DNA of 64,000 nt from Rhabdophis nuchalis. Lineage: Eukaryota; Chordata; Lepidosauria; Squamata; Natricidae. Shown here piece by piece: positions 24,175-35,730 of this stretch. The position numbers and the translations under genes are program-made. The notes beneath the pieces are model-generated. The model worked only from the letters and a program-made list of their open reading frames with translations, searched no databases and was not told where the DNA came from. Position 1 is the stretch's first letter. Each line of letters begins with the position of its first letter. The stretch spans positions 166,402,003 through 166,466,002 of the forward strand of contig CM077645.1 of assembly GCA_039707465.1 (NCBI GenBank), given 5' to 3'.

Positions 24175-24393
24175 TTATTGGAATAAAACCACCCTCAGCC
24201 CCTTGTTCCAACTTTACCCATTTCTTTGTTGTACTGTTAATTGGTTAACTATTTTGGCTCTGGTATGTATTTATTATACTTTGGATGCTTTTATTGTTTT
24301 GGATTGTTTTTACTGTTTTATGGCTTTAGAATTATATGCTGCCCAGAGTCTCACTTGGTTGAAATGGGAGGCAGTAGAAATTGAATGAATATA
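24175..24393 (+). mobile_element. Probable LINE or SINE 3' end remnant
   Basis: The end of this stretch reads ATATGCTGCCCAGAGTCTC, then CTTGGTTGAAATGGGAGGCAG and GAAATTGAATGAAT. This matches the tail layout of squamate LINE/SINE ends (GCCGCCCAGAGTC...GGGCGGC...ATAAAT). The T-rich region before it would be decayed 3' UTR. No coding part is left. Confidence 0.5.
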
Positions 24394-26136
24394 TTTTGTA
24401 CATGTTTAAATGGCCTACATTTCAGGACAGGTGTATGTTGACTTTAACATAAACTTCAGGACTAAATGCCTCCAAAACATTTAGCTACAACATTTGTAGC
24501 AAGAAGAAAGTAGCTTTCTTTGTTCTCCCCCCTCTTCCAATCCTTATGATTCTTTCTTGAAGAGCCTTTCCAGTCCCCCCCCCAAAAAGCTGAACACTCT
24601 TATTTTAAAAAAACCCTTCAGATTTGTGTTTTTGGTAATTTCCCAAACCTGTTGATTGAATGAGGTTTCAATACTCACTGGCTCTCTGACAAGAATGATC
24701 TCAACAAGGAACCAGGCACAGTGACAGAAAATTCAATTTTATAATAATTTGGCTCTTTGGGGACAGTGAATTTGGAGACTGGATTGCCCTACCCAAATTT
24801 CAAAAACATAGGTGGCTGAATTCCTCTATGCTGGAGGAATTTGTACCAAATAGCAACCAGATAGGAAGTTAGTTCTAACAATCTTTTGGAATAGTGAACA
24901 AAACCTCAGGGTTTATGCATCAAAAATGTAATGTTTTTCCCCCCCAAGCTAGATAAATACAGCCCAATTTCTTTGACTTCATTCCAAAATTTTCACTGCT
25001 CAGATAATCATGATAAACAGGGGAATGTGAGGTTTCAGCCAATCGGCATGTTTTTTTGGCTCTCTACCATTTAATTTAGCCCCTGCATTAACCTCTCCCC
25101 TCTCCTTAAAGGGAAGGGACTGTATTCAATGTGGTAAACCAAGCTAAGATACTATAAAAGAAAATCAGAGCCATGTCAGCTTTCCCCTCCTGTTTCAGGA
25201 TGACTGCTGAGAGAGGCTTGGAGATCTGCCACTCCGATGAAAGTAATAAGATGTTCTAGGCAGCGTGCCTCTGCCTTGGAAAGCGAGGGAGCAGTGATTA
25301 GATAAACGAACCAGGACACAGATGTGATGAATGTGATATCAGGAGAGATTCCAAGGCACCACAGCTGCAACATATTCTCATGTGTTTGAATTATTCAAAC
25401 ATGGACAGTGAATGATTGAGAGAACAGAACAAAGAATCAAGAGCCACTTGTACTATTTCCTCAAATTTATTTTAAAAGGGGATGGGGTGGAGAAACGGTC
25501 TTGGAGAATGAAAAGGTAAAGACACAAAGTAGGGAGTTAATTGTCTCCCTCATTTTCTTTTGGCCCCAGTGCTTCTAACTAACAAATAGCTTTTTTCATC
25601 AAATGTTTGCATTTAACACATTAAGAAACAGATACCAAAGCTGGGATTAATTCAGACATACTCAAGGGGCATCATGAGTAGATTAAAAAAAAAGGTAAGG
25701 ATGGTGGTTATGAGTACACATTTGAGGCCATGCCCCCTTTCAATGGATACCATGCACCTAAAAGAGCAGGACTTCTGTTATGCACTCACAATAATTGCCT
25801 TGGCTTCTTGGACAACATCCCTCCCCCCAAACCCCTATTTTTCTTAGAACTTGATTAGGCAAACACAGAATGATAAGCTGTGCAGTGTGTAGGGAATTGT
25901 CTCAGACAATTCTTAACTTTTAACATCAGGAATTAAATACCCTATTTGGAAAATGGAATCGTAGGGGAAAATCCCTAGCCCCATATCAGGAGGATATTTC
26001 AGCCTCACTAGTTCCTCTAAACGTTTAGCTTTGAAAAAGACCGACAGGGTATTAAGCCTGCAGTGTAGCATTGCTCACTTCCATAGAAGAGCGAGCTGGT
26101 GTGCAAATTGGACCATATGGTATTGTATCTGGAATT
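24394..26136. other. Single-copy DNA, no gene seen
   Basis: Includes C-runs near 24525 and 24576. No coding or repeat feature is recognised. Confidence 0.5.
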
Positions 26137-26408
26137 CAGTGGTGGGATTCAAAAATTTTACTACTGGGTCTGTGGCTGTGGCTTGGTGGGTGTGGCTTGG
26201 TGGGCATGGCAGGGGAAGGATACCGTAAAATCCTTCCCACTCCAGGTGAAGGTTACTGCAAAATCCCCATTCCCTCTTGACCAGCTGGGACTTGGGAGAC
26301 AGAGAAGAAATGGGGGAAGGGGCCAGTCAGAGGTGGTATTTACTGGTTTTCCGAACTACTCAAAAGTTCCCCTACTGGTTCTCCAGAACTGGTCAGAACC
26401 TGCTGAAT
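26137..26408 (+). mobile_element. hAT-like MITE, same subfamily as 20516-20780
   Basis: Starts CAGTGGTGGGATTCAAAAAT and continues with ACTACTGGGTCTGTGGC, then GGCTTGGTGGGTGTGGCTTGG (a short internal duplication compared with the 20516 copy). It ends CTGGTTCTCCAGAACTGG, then TCAGAACCTGCTGAATAC. The inner GGGGAAGGATAC blocks match the other copy. A TAATC microsatellite starts right at its end. Confidence 0.8.
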
Positions 26409-26431
26409 ACTAATCTAATCTAATCTAATCT
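26407..26431. repeat. Short (TAATC)n array
   Basis: Four to five TAATC units abut the right end of the MITE at 26137-26408. Confidence 0.85.
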
Positions 26432-27427
26432 GGAGGAAGGTGATGCAGAGTGCGATCTAAAGAAATGCTGGGCTGAGTTTCTCCTTTTCGCATTTATTTC
26501 TTGATTTTCCCTAATTGGACCTCCTAACTGTATGAATCTTAGCCCCAATCTGAGCTGAAATATATCAAGTGCTGGAATATTAAGAACAGCACATAGTAAA
26601 TAAAGATATACCACCCAAGAAAATCATTTGCAAGTGCAGTGCTAAACTCACATCGATAGCAGAGGTTGAATCATATTCTTATGACTGCCTCCCACAAAGA
26701 TTAAAATATAATTTACCAGAAAAAGATCACAGGTTTTTTTTTAAAGTACTACTCTGGATGAGAAAGTACACTCTGAACTTCACAGCAGTCCCAAAATAGA
26801 CTGAAAAGAGGAAGCGGGTGGGGTGAGTTCCTTTCTACTTACAAAGAACTTGACTAGTGATATAGATCAAGTAAAAAACCCCAAACAGCAAGTGCTTACT
26901 AAAGATCCTCCCTCCTTTCCCGGTCTGCTCTATTTTAAGATCACAGTACAGGAAACTTGGCAGCAAATATTTTTGAAAGTTGCCCGTCACTTCCACAAAT
27001 TCAAATGGTTTTTAAGGGCGCACACTCATAGTAATAACCATTTTGAAGTACCAGAGGTGGAAAGATTATTTCATAGTTTTTCAGAGGCAATATAAGAACT
27101 GTGATGAAGCTGTCTTATTTCTATTAAAAGTACTAAATAGCAGGACAATGATTTCACTGGATCACCTTACTTCCTACATGTTGAAGTAAACTTCACACTT
27201 TTGTACATTGGAAAATAATACTTTCATGGATGACAATCATGCCAAACTTCCCCATTCTGATGAGTTCAGGCATGCAAAGTACATACTATTTTCAAATGCA
27301 GCAGCATTTTCTTTCAAACCATTATTGAGATTTTTAACCAGTGCCAAAATGTTCTTCAGTATGACAAATGTTACATATTTAAATTTAGGCTGCAGCAAGG
27401 GAAGGAGAAACATATAACGTATAGCCC
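26432..27427. other. Single-copy DNA, no gene seen
   Basis: The 90-residue frame at 26823-27095 lacks any family signature. I see no promoter, RNA gene or repeat. Confidence 0.5.
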
Positions 27428-27960
27428 CATGATGGCGAACCTATGGCACAAGTGCCACAGGTGACACACGGAGCCATTTGTCAAGGCACGCGAGGCGTTG
27501 CCCTGTCAGGTGGCCAGCACGCATGCGCACACTGGCCAGCTGACTTCAGCCTTAATTTGAGGCCATTTTTCGCCCTCTGGAGGCTTCAGGAAGCCTCTGG
27601 AGCATGAAAAACCAGCCCTACGGGCAAACCGGAAATTTGGGAACAGACTTCCAGTTTGCTCGTAGGGCCAGTTTTTTGTACTCCAGAGGCTTCAGGGAAG
27701 CTCCTGAAGCCTCCGGAGGGCCACTGGGGGGGTGGGGGGGTTGTTTTCACCCTTCCCAGGCTCCTATAAAGCCTCGGGAGCCTGAGGAGGGTGAAAAAAA
27801 CATGGCAAAAATGGGGAGGAGTGTTTGTCCTGCATGCATGCACACTGGGGTCATGCGCATAGCATTATGGATGTGGCACACCTGCACACGACCCCCCTGT
27901 GCTCCCCCCACCCTTGGCACGCCAGCCATCGCTGGTATAGCCCATACAGTTCGCCATTAC
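27428..27960 (+). mobile_element. Inverted-repeat element with GATGGCGAACCTATGGC end
   Basis: GC-rich island in AT-rich DNA. The left end reads CATGATGGCGAACCTATGGC and the right end has CAGTTCGCCATTAC, its inverted partner. Inside are CACGCATGCGCACACTGGCC and CCTCTGGAGGCTTC blocks and their partial inverted copies. The same family is at 58348-58670. TATAGCCC occurs at 27420-27427 and at 27936-27943, so the true right end could be 27935 instead. No transposase. Confidence 0.75.
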
Positions 27961-28932
27961 TATTGAAAACATTTCAGAGTTCTTCTTCTAATGGCTGTGT
28001 TGTCAATTTTAAAATGTGAAGAAAAGAACAATGAGTTTGGAAATTTAAAAAATCAGCATGCGCTAAATTCAATGAACGTACTCATAAATAAGCCACAATT
28101 GATGGGTTATTGTGGTTTACTATGAGAAAACACCTGTTACAGACGATTGAAATATGCTGGCTCTCTGGCCACATGTTTGCTGTATGTTGAATGCTTGTTA
28201 GACATTCACCAGACACCTTGGCTCAAGGTTTCCATTTCAGTTCCGGAAAAGGCAGCCAAAATAGGAAGCTTGTAGAACTGCCAGGAACAAAGGCTGTAAT
28301 TGTTACTGTTCATGTGCCTCTGCTTTTAAATTAAGGAAAGGCACATGTTTCCTCTGTTTATTAGATTCCCCAGAGAGATCAGTATCTTACATTTCTGTTT
28401 TATTACAATCCTGCAGCCTGCTTCTTAGTCACTGAATTGACCAATATGAATCCCTAAGTATGTGTGTGTGTGGAGGTGGGGGGGAATGACACTTCCTAAC
28501 ATGTCAGGAAGTTCATAGTGAGATTAAAATATCATTATTGTTCTTAGTGACTCTTTTTTATCTCCAGCAGCCAGATTTCAAAACAATAAAGCCACCTAGA
28601 ATCTTTCTAGGTATTTTATGCCTCCTCCCACCCAATGATTGGGATAACTCTTCTATGGTCAAATCAAATGTATTGTTGTTTTTGTTTTTAATCGTCATGA
28701 ATTCCAATATAGCATAGTGAGAATTCCCTCCAACAGAAACAGTGGCTTTGAGGTGGAAAAGCTTCTGCATCATAAATATTGCAGTGGGTGAGAAGGACTA
28801 AAAATGACATCTGATAAGTCTCTAAATTGTTCAGTTTTAACCCATGTTCACTATTACCTACTTTTTCTAAGGTCTGTCAGTATCCCAACTTTATTATTTC
28901 TTTACCACCTCCTACTCTATGTTTTGTAAATA
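27961..28932. other. Single-copy DNA, no gene seen
   Basis: A short TG run and G-run lie near 28460-28485. Nothing else is recognised. Confidence 0.5.
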
Positions 28933-29322
28933 CAGGTAGTCCTTAACATACAGCAGTTCATTGAGTTGCCATTGAAAGTTACAACAGCGCTCAAAAATGT
29001 GACTTCTGACCGTTTTTCACAGTTACAACCATTGCAGCATCCTCACGATTATGTGATCAAAATTCAGATGCTTGGCAACTGGTTCATATTTACAATCCTG
29101 ACCCAAAATCATGTGGATTACCTTTTGAAATCTTCTGACAAGTGAAGTCAATGGGGATGCTAGATTCACTTAACAATTGGGTTGCTAACTTATCAGCTGC
29201 AGTGATTCACTTAATAACGAGGCAAGAAAAGTTGTTAAATGGGAAAAAAATCACTTACCAAATGTTTCTTTTCACAACAGAAATTTTGGGCTCAATTGTG
29301 GTCCTGAGTCAAGGTCTACCTT
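28933..29322 (+). mobile_element. MITE with CAGGTAGTCC-type ends
   Basis: Starts CAGGTAGTCCTTAACATAC and ends GTCCTGAGTCAAGGTCTACC, an imperfect inverted pair. It shares interior blocks with 58778-59175: TGTGACTTCTGACCGTTTTTC, ATGTGATCAAAATTCAGATG and GATTCACTTAATAACG, and the closing TTTTGGGCTCAATTGTGG. Likely a non-autonomous DNA transposon; the duplication at its edges is no longer clear. Confidence 0.8.
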
Positions 29323-31549
29323 TATTATTACTCTTCTCTCTTTGCCTGTCCCATAATTTGTATGGTCTATTAGACATATGTTGTTGCCTACTAGGAAAGC
29401 TTGTAACTTTTAGGGAAACGAGGAAGATTAATTTTCAATCATTCTTATCACTTAGGCCCTTATTGTGAAGACAAAGAAAGAGATCGGTAGAAAAATAACT
29501 AAGATAGATGCGCCATGACCCATATGATAGAGCATCATGCAGCTAATCATATTACTCAACTTCTTTAAATCTATCATATCCAAAGGTTTCTCCCATAACG
29601 ATATCTAATGGAGAAAGAAAATCCAATTCCATGATACAAGGAATGCAGTAAAAAGTCTGGATTGTCTTTGTTTATTGCTGTTTCTGTTTTTTGTAAACTT
29701 ACATCTAGCCTGAATAAAGATAGGAACTTTTTGGAACAATATTGAAACTGAATAATGGTTGTTAAGAGAGGAACAAACAGTACAATCAACAGACCAACTT
29801 AAAATAGGGAAGTTTTTCTCCCCAGCACCAACATTACGTCAGCAATCAATACTGCATACAGATGGCCAACAGGTTAGACTATTTGGGGCAGCTATAATTC
29901 AAAAGCTTATTATAATAAATGACATGCATTTATTTTTAGCTTTGGGGAGATAGGGAAGGCTAAAATGTTAAGCAAATGGGGCTTTGCAGTAACTGACATA
30001 CTTTGTAATTAAGACTAAGATAAAATTCAGTTCAGTTTTAGTTAAAATCAAGTTACAGAGAGTAGAGAGAAAATAGCAAGGTAAATCGAAGACATTATCT
30101 TTTCATTTGGAAAAAAATATTCTACAGGAGCCATGTAGAAAAGGAATAAATACTAAAGGTTAGAATTTTTAAACCCCTAAAATAAATACAAATCAATCAA
30201 ATATTATGTGAACTTCCTAAGATTAATCCAAATTAAGTCCCAAATGGAATCTCCCCCCCCCCCCCCAAGAGATTGAATCTTCAAAGAAGTTTGGTGATGC
30301 TCATAGGCTCCTCATAATTCTTAATATCATTTTGTCATTTAAGGGAAAATGCAAGGCTGACAAGCAAACACATAGATTTAGAGTTCCCATCTGAACCAGA
30401 CCTTTTTTGTCATTTTTCTGAAAAATGAAGAGAAAAGACTCAGCTCCCGCTAATGCCAGGAAATCACTTTTCACTATATACTGGAAAGGACCAAAAAAAC
30501 CCACTTCCTGCTCCTTGCAGAAATAGACGTTTTCTAATTATCTTTGCCATAATATTAAACTGAAGCCTATGCTGAGTAAAAGGACTTTGAATATGTACAA
30601 ATTGGATAAATCTTGGTGAGGAGGGAAAATACAGGAATTAAAATGCGTAATTGCATAGGTTTCAGTTTCCAATATAAAGTTTCTAATATAGCATAATTAA
30701 TAATTTAAGATACTAATGTTATAATATAAACATATGTTTGTTATTATAAAATGTTGAAAACACCAAACTCAGTTCCTGGAAAAATCATGACTTTTCTTGA
30801 GCGGATAGTACTTCAGTGGGTGAATAAACATAAGTGTTTGGATATTAGATATATCATATGGGCAACATCATTCCAGCAAAAATTGCATTTTCATGAAATG
30901 CTGAATCAAGCCTAGATCCATCTGCAGCGAATCCTCTCCTAACTTCCCCATGGAGATGAAGAAAGAAAAGATGTAAGAACTGTTTCAGTTAGAAATCAAA
31001 TCCTATTAAGAACATTTGGAAAAATTAAACAAAGAAGAAATAAAAGAAAGCGAAAGAGAATTGAATTGTTATTTGGAAGTCACTGAAGAGAAGTTCTTAT
31101 CAAAAACTGAAGAGGAAACACAACTTTGAAGTAATCAGAAGAAATGAGGAACTACTAAAATGCAATCCTTATAAAATAAATAATAGGAAGATGTTTTTTA
31201 AAAAATAAAATGAAATCACCTTAAGAGAATCTTTTGAATACTTTGATAATTTAAATGAAGTTCTACAGATAAATATCATATGCATTCAAAATTGTATTTT
31301 CCACTGTAATCAATAGAATATTTAAATTAGAGCATATTTGCAAGACAGTTCATATTATATTTTAAAAATATGCAAGGAACAGATAAATGTATGCTGCTGC
31401 ATTTAATAACATTTAGAAATAGATAAACCTGGAATATCAGGTTCCATATTCTCAGTTTTATACCAGTACTCTCAGTTACATAAGAGACACACAGATTTTC
31501 TAAGGCAATTGAACTTCCTGGGTAATCTCCATAACAACACCATTTTAAC
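29323..31549. other. About 2.2 kb of AT-rich DNA, no gene seen
   Basis: Contains a run of 14 C at 30253-30266. An A- and purine-rich plus strand at 30950-31250 recalls decayed LINE sense strand, but nothing could be identified. Confidence 0.45.
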
Positions 31550-32550
31550 CAATATGAATATTGGGGCCCTGTACACCAATATCCTCAAAAAACTCACGTC
31601 TAGCCACCATTATCATTGATGCCAATAAAACACACCTTTTCTATAACCATAGACTGGTGACTTTGTATTCATTTGTTCTGGCCTTCTTGTTATCTCAGCT
31701 GATGCAATTAAACCACGTATTCAGGAAACTGAACTACTTACTCAACTAGATCAATATTGTAAACAAATCAACAGAGTCAAATCGATTCCCAAGGAGAACC
31801 TATTAAAAGACAGACCACAAATACAGAATAAGAAAATTCCAATGGTTGCCACTTTCGGTTCACAAATTAAACCACTCAAACCCACGATTAATAAGCAACG
31901 AAGACAATGACAGACACTGAATGGGAGACCATACTTATTTACAGACAGCCATGCCATCTGAAAGAGATTCTCACAAGCAATAGGAAACAACAGAACAATA
32001 ATACTAACACGGAAATCAAATCCTGTTGCAAATTTCTATGTCTTCTCCAGGGGTGTAAAACTCATGTCATCATGTGACCTATAGGGACTTCCCCCACTTT
32101 GCTAAACCAGGCATGGATGTGGCCAGCGCATCTAGCCCATGGGCTGGAAGTTTAACAGCCCTAGTCTACACTGTCACCATTCTTTACACATACATACAAA
32201 ATAAGATAAAAGGAGCTTTCACATATTTGTCTTGCAACGTGATATCTGCTACCATTTGCCAGCAGAGCCCCATTGGATTCTACATAGAACAAATGGGACA
32301 AACCTTCAGTTAAAAAGTAATGGACATACATTGGACCTCTGGATTCCAAAAAGGACAAAGTAGCATTACAGAATTTCAACTTCCCAGGAGACATGGAGAT
32401 CAGAAAATGAGTATTTTGGGAGAAAATGACTATAATAGCATGATTAACCAAGAGATTGTTGAACTTACATACAACCAAAGGTTTCAGACTACTTCAAGAT
32501 CTCAACAAGCACATTGTGTTTTTAACACATTTCGATTGTTAATTTGATTA
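31550..32550 (+). mobile_element. Decayed Penelope-like retroelement (PLE)
   Basis: Fragments of a Penelope-type protein are readable in shifting frames. GALYTNI (31563-31583) resembles the PLE reverse-transcriptase motif SLYTNI. INRVKSIPKENLLKD...KKIPMVATFGSQI (about 31770-31868) resembles the PLE stretch with IPFVTTY after the RT. GAFTYLSCNVISATICQQ, then SPIGFYIEQMGQTF (about 32212-32310), resembles the GIY-YIG endonuclease core (NVIYxIxCxxC...YIGQTxxxL). Several stops, an internal deletion and a MITE at 32048-32163 break it. The assignment rests on motif order and remembered consensus, not on a search. Confidence 0.6.
32048..32163 (+). mobile_element. hAT-like MITE nested in the Penelope-like remnant
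   Basis: Starts CAGGGGTGTAAAACTCATGT; the right part reads CCCATGGGCTGGAAGTTTAA, then CAGCCCTA. These are diverged forms of the CAGGGGTGTCAAACTC...GAGTTTGACACCCCTG ends of a common squamate element. Flanks GTCTTCTC (32040-32047) and GTCTACAC (32164-32171) match at 6 of 8. It separates the RT-side and GIY-YIG-side fragments of the host. Confidence 0.7.
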
Positions 32551-33760
32551 GGTATTTTCAAGCTGTTTCGTGTGTAACTTAGCATCTGTACAACCAACCT
32601 AGCTTCCTTCCCACACAAAAACAACTCACACCAATTTAAACCCGACTTTAATTTAGCCACTCTATATGTGATGAAATGAGTGGTAGCTCACACAAAATAT
32701 GCCTTTTAATAAATAGGTTAGCTGGAAAAGGGGATACCGGACCCCTTTTGATTTTAAAGTATCTATTTCATCTGAAATTTTTTATTTACTTTTATTTCTT
32801 TATACACACACACTCACACACAAATAGAAATCATGATAATATCGGTGGTTTTTAAAAGAAAAAAAATGAAGGACAGGTTTGTTATTTTCTATTTGTGGTT
32901 TGTGTCTATCCTCATATCTTTAAAAGCCTGCCTTTCATTCTTGGTGAACAAAATGTCTAGACATCCAAATTAAGAACTAACCAATAATCAACCAGGCAAA
33001 CTGACCTTTCTACATACAAGGTCAGAATCACATAGACACACAGTGCATACGCTCGTCTAACCTGCATGGAGCTGGAGACATTTATTTGTGCACAAAAATA
33101 TTGATGTTGCTAAGTGATATGCAGTCAGTTGCTAACAGAACGTCTTTGTATTTATTTATTTGTTTATTTGTCTCCTCTCCCTCACATAAACAATGCCAAA
33201 GAGTTGAAGAGTAGTGAAGAATATCCAGACTTTTCTACTTAACATTGTTATTTATTACAATACCAATATAAACAAATCAAGGGGAAAAAAGAATCTTACA
33301 CAGTAGCTTTGTAGCCAACATATACTCCGGCAGGAGTCATATTCAGATTTATCAACTAGAGATGCTATTTCTTTTGAACTTTTAACTTACAAGTTGATCC
33401 TAAGATAACAATTATTTGTGTCTGACTAGTTATTTTACAGATTTATATGCTATCCTTTAATTAAAGTATATCATGTTAGCTTATAAAATATGTAAAACAA
33501 TATTATAAAAAGCAATGAAACTATTATAATTAAAATAAATAAAATGGCAGCATTAAAATTACCTGTGATATTAAAAGGCCTGAGAACATTCAAAGATATT
33601 TGTGTTATGTGGAAAACATGTAGCTTAAGATACAATGGGAATTTAGAAAAATGATTTGATAAACTGCAAATACAAGCCAAGATGTCTTGAAAGCTTTTAA
33701 AAGACATAATTAAAATATTGGCCGAAACGTGGAAAAAACCCAAACTAACCCTGATTAAAA
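32551..33760. other. Single-copy DNA, no gene seen
   Basis: Short AC run at 32804-32822 and a TTTA/TTTG run at 33148-33172. Otherwise featureless AT-rich sequence. Confidence 0.5.
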
Positions 33761-33978
33761 TAATGAAAATGTAAATTTAAAAATGTAAAATTAAAAATTT
33801 AAAAATCATGCTTTATGCCAGCCCGGCTTGTTGAAAGAGAAAGGTTTTGAGACCACGGCGGAAGGTGCGTAAGTCAGGGATAGTTCTTAATTCTGGGGGC
33901 AATTCGTTCCAGAGGGCAGGTGCTCCACGGAGAAGACTCTCCCCCTGGGTGTCGCCAGTCGACATTGTCTAGCCGTTG
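33761..33978 (-). mobile_element. L2-like LINE 3' fragment
   Basis: Minus-strand remnant of the last part of ORF2. CCAGCCCGGCTTGTTGAAAG, CGGAAGGTGCGTAAGTCAGG and CGTTCCAGAGGGCAGGTGCT line up in order with copies A, C and D (sense: ...LWNELPPELR...LRTFRRGLKTFLFQQAGLA-like). It is cut near 33975 at GTCGACATTGTCTAGCCG. Confidence 0.8.
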
Positions 33979-34770
33979 TTGTTCTAAATGTTCTAAAAGT
34001 TGTTCTAAATGCAGTCATAATTCAGTAAGAAAACAAACAATTTAATATTTATGGGATTTTACAGATCAATGCAAGCGTTTTGAATTAAGAATCAGGAACT
34101 TTTGTCAATTACAATCTTTTGTATAAAATATGCAACACTTTGAAGATACGTAAGATACACAGAAATGCTGGGTTTCTACTCTGGAAGTGCAGTTATTTCT
34201 CAATTCTCAGAAACACACAGGGACACACGTAACCTCACTAAGTATAACATTACATCCTTCTGCAGCTACGGTCATAGTAATGCATTAGAAAGTTCAATGA
34301 TGAAGCTGTTATAAAACTATATGTCTTTGCTCATAGCCTACAGTCCATCTGCGAAGCTTAAAACCAAGAGGGTGCTGATTACAAATAAAACAAAACAAAT
34401 TAAAGCCTAATTCAGTCCATGTTCATCTAATTCACTGTGATACAAAGATTATTCTACAGTTCATGCCTGTCACATTAATACCATTGTGCATTGTCTTAAA
34501 TGTCTAGGAATATGACAACAACTCTCCTGTCTTGTGACAAGGGAACAGCTGCCCAAGCAATACAAATATGTGCTATTTGCTATAAAAGTATTCCTGTGAC
34601 CAGCTGGGCCTTCAAGCTGGTTCTCCATTTATATTTAAAGTATTAATATTAACATTAAGACATTTCATGAAAAGAGGGGGGAAATTGAACATAGCATGGG
34701 TAAAGGAAGGAATATAGACTCTAAATTTCTGATGTATCAGGTATTTTGTTAATAGATCAGTTCATGTAGC
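33979..34770. other. Single-copy DNA, no gene seen
   Basis: No coding, RNA or repeat feature recognised. Confidence 0.5.
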
Positions 34771-34870
34771 ATAGGAGTGTCAAACTCACAGCCTACAGGC
34801 TGGATACATCACGTTCTGGCTATGCCCATCCCCATTTTAGTAAAGGGGGGAAAATCACAATATATCACAT
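34771..34870 (+). mobile_element. Partial MITE of the CAGGGGTGTCAAACTC family
   Basis: ATAGGAGTGTCAAACTCACA at the left edge matches the start of this family (compare 32048). GGCTGGATACATCACG and GGCTATGCCCATCCCC are degraded interior blocks. The right end is not visible, so it is probably truncated. Confidence 0.6.
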
Positions 34871-34894
34871 GCCAATGTGAACTTTACTTATACT

Positions 34895-35046
34895 TTATAC
34901 TTTTATTTGATTTCTATACCGCCCTTCTCCCTTTCGGGAAGCCAGAATAAAAATGATAATACAAAATTTAAAAAACAGTATTAAAAAGAAATATTAAATA
35001 ATTGGCCGATATTTAAAATTCCAAACTAAAATCACTATTAAATGTA
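34895..35046 (-). mobile_element. L2-like LINE 3' UTR fragment
   Basis: TTTCTATACCGCCCTTCTCC, then CTTTCGGGAAGCC, is the near-tail block of L2-like elements read from the minus strand (sense GGCTTCCCGAAAGGGAGAAGG...). It is followed by the A-rich 3' UTR ending near ATTAAATGTAGC. The ORF2 part is missing. Confidence 0.75.
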
Positions 35047-35203
35047 GCACAATACCAATGGAAATTCAGGTAGTGCAGTGGCAGTGTATAGCAAAAAACT
35101 GTTCAATGCTGAAGTGAAAGGGAAATTCCATTGTACCAAGCTTCATATGTAAACTTAATGCTCAGATTCATATCAGAGCATATTTATAAAAAAATTACAA
35201 ATA

Positions 35204-35330
35204 CAGGTAGCCCTATCTAATAACCATAATTTAGCCTGGACTTTCAGGCATTGTAATCATTAAGTGAGATGCTCATGTGACCACTTCATTTAATGACTGC
35301 ATTGGTTGTTAAATGGATGGAGCAAAAAGC
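35204..35330 (+). mobile_element. Probable partial MITE with CAGGTAG end
   Basis: CAGGTAGCCCTATCTAATAA, then CATTAAGTGAGATGCTCATG and GGTTGTTAAATGGATGG, follow the same layout of words as other CAGGTAGTCC elements, but the right inverted end is not visible. Moderately supported only. Confidence 0.5.
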
Positions 35331-35534
35331 TGCTTGTCATGTGAGGGTAGGCAGCTCATGAGCTCTTTGTGCAGAAGGAAACTCCTTTCCTTGGGGCAGG
35401 ATTATACATAGCTGAGTTTGTTATATTGTTATATATGCTGACATTGCATAGTGAGTGTTGTAAAGCACTATCTAACTGAGGTTGTTGTTAGTTGTGAAGT
35501 CAGGATCTGGCCATCTAAAGAGCAGTCATGGTTG

Positions 35535-35730
35535 ATCTCTTCTCGGGCTGACCAGTTTGATCACCTTGCAGTCTAAGGGACTTGCAGGAGTCTTCTCCAG
35601 CACCATAGTTCAAAGGCTTCAATTCTTTGGCGCTCAGCCAAAGGTTATGATCCAACCTCCACAGACATACATTACAACTGGAAAAACCATAGCCTTGACT
35701 ATACGCACTTTTGTTGGCGGGTTATGTCTC
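35535..35730 (-). mobile_element. Bov-B/RTE LINE fragment (ORF2 C-terminal region)
   Basis: On the minus strand the peptides VRIVKAMVFPVVMYVCGGW (35646-35705 region) and RIEAFELWCWRRLLQVP*TAR (35570-35630) appear in order. They match the well-known RTE/Bov-B stretch KVRLVKAMVFPVVMYGCESW...AFELWCWRRLLRVPWTAR. One frameshift near 35640 and stops show it is dead. Bov-B is abundant in squamates and has spread between vertebrates horizontally (established knowledge). The 91-residue plus-strand frame here is only its antisense shadow. Confidence 0.85.

Noticed and set aside
27428..27960. Possible CpG island promoter
   Set aside because: The GC-rich patch coincides with an inverted-repeat element that recurs at 58348; no gene follows it.
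30253..30266. Run of 14 C as a quadruplex candidate
   Set aside because: A single homopolymer run, prone to sequencing error; no further G-tracts on the minus strand nearby.
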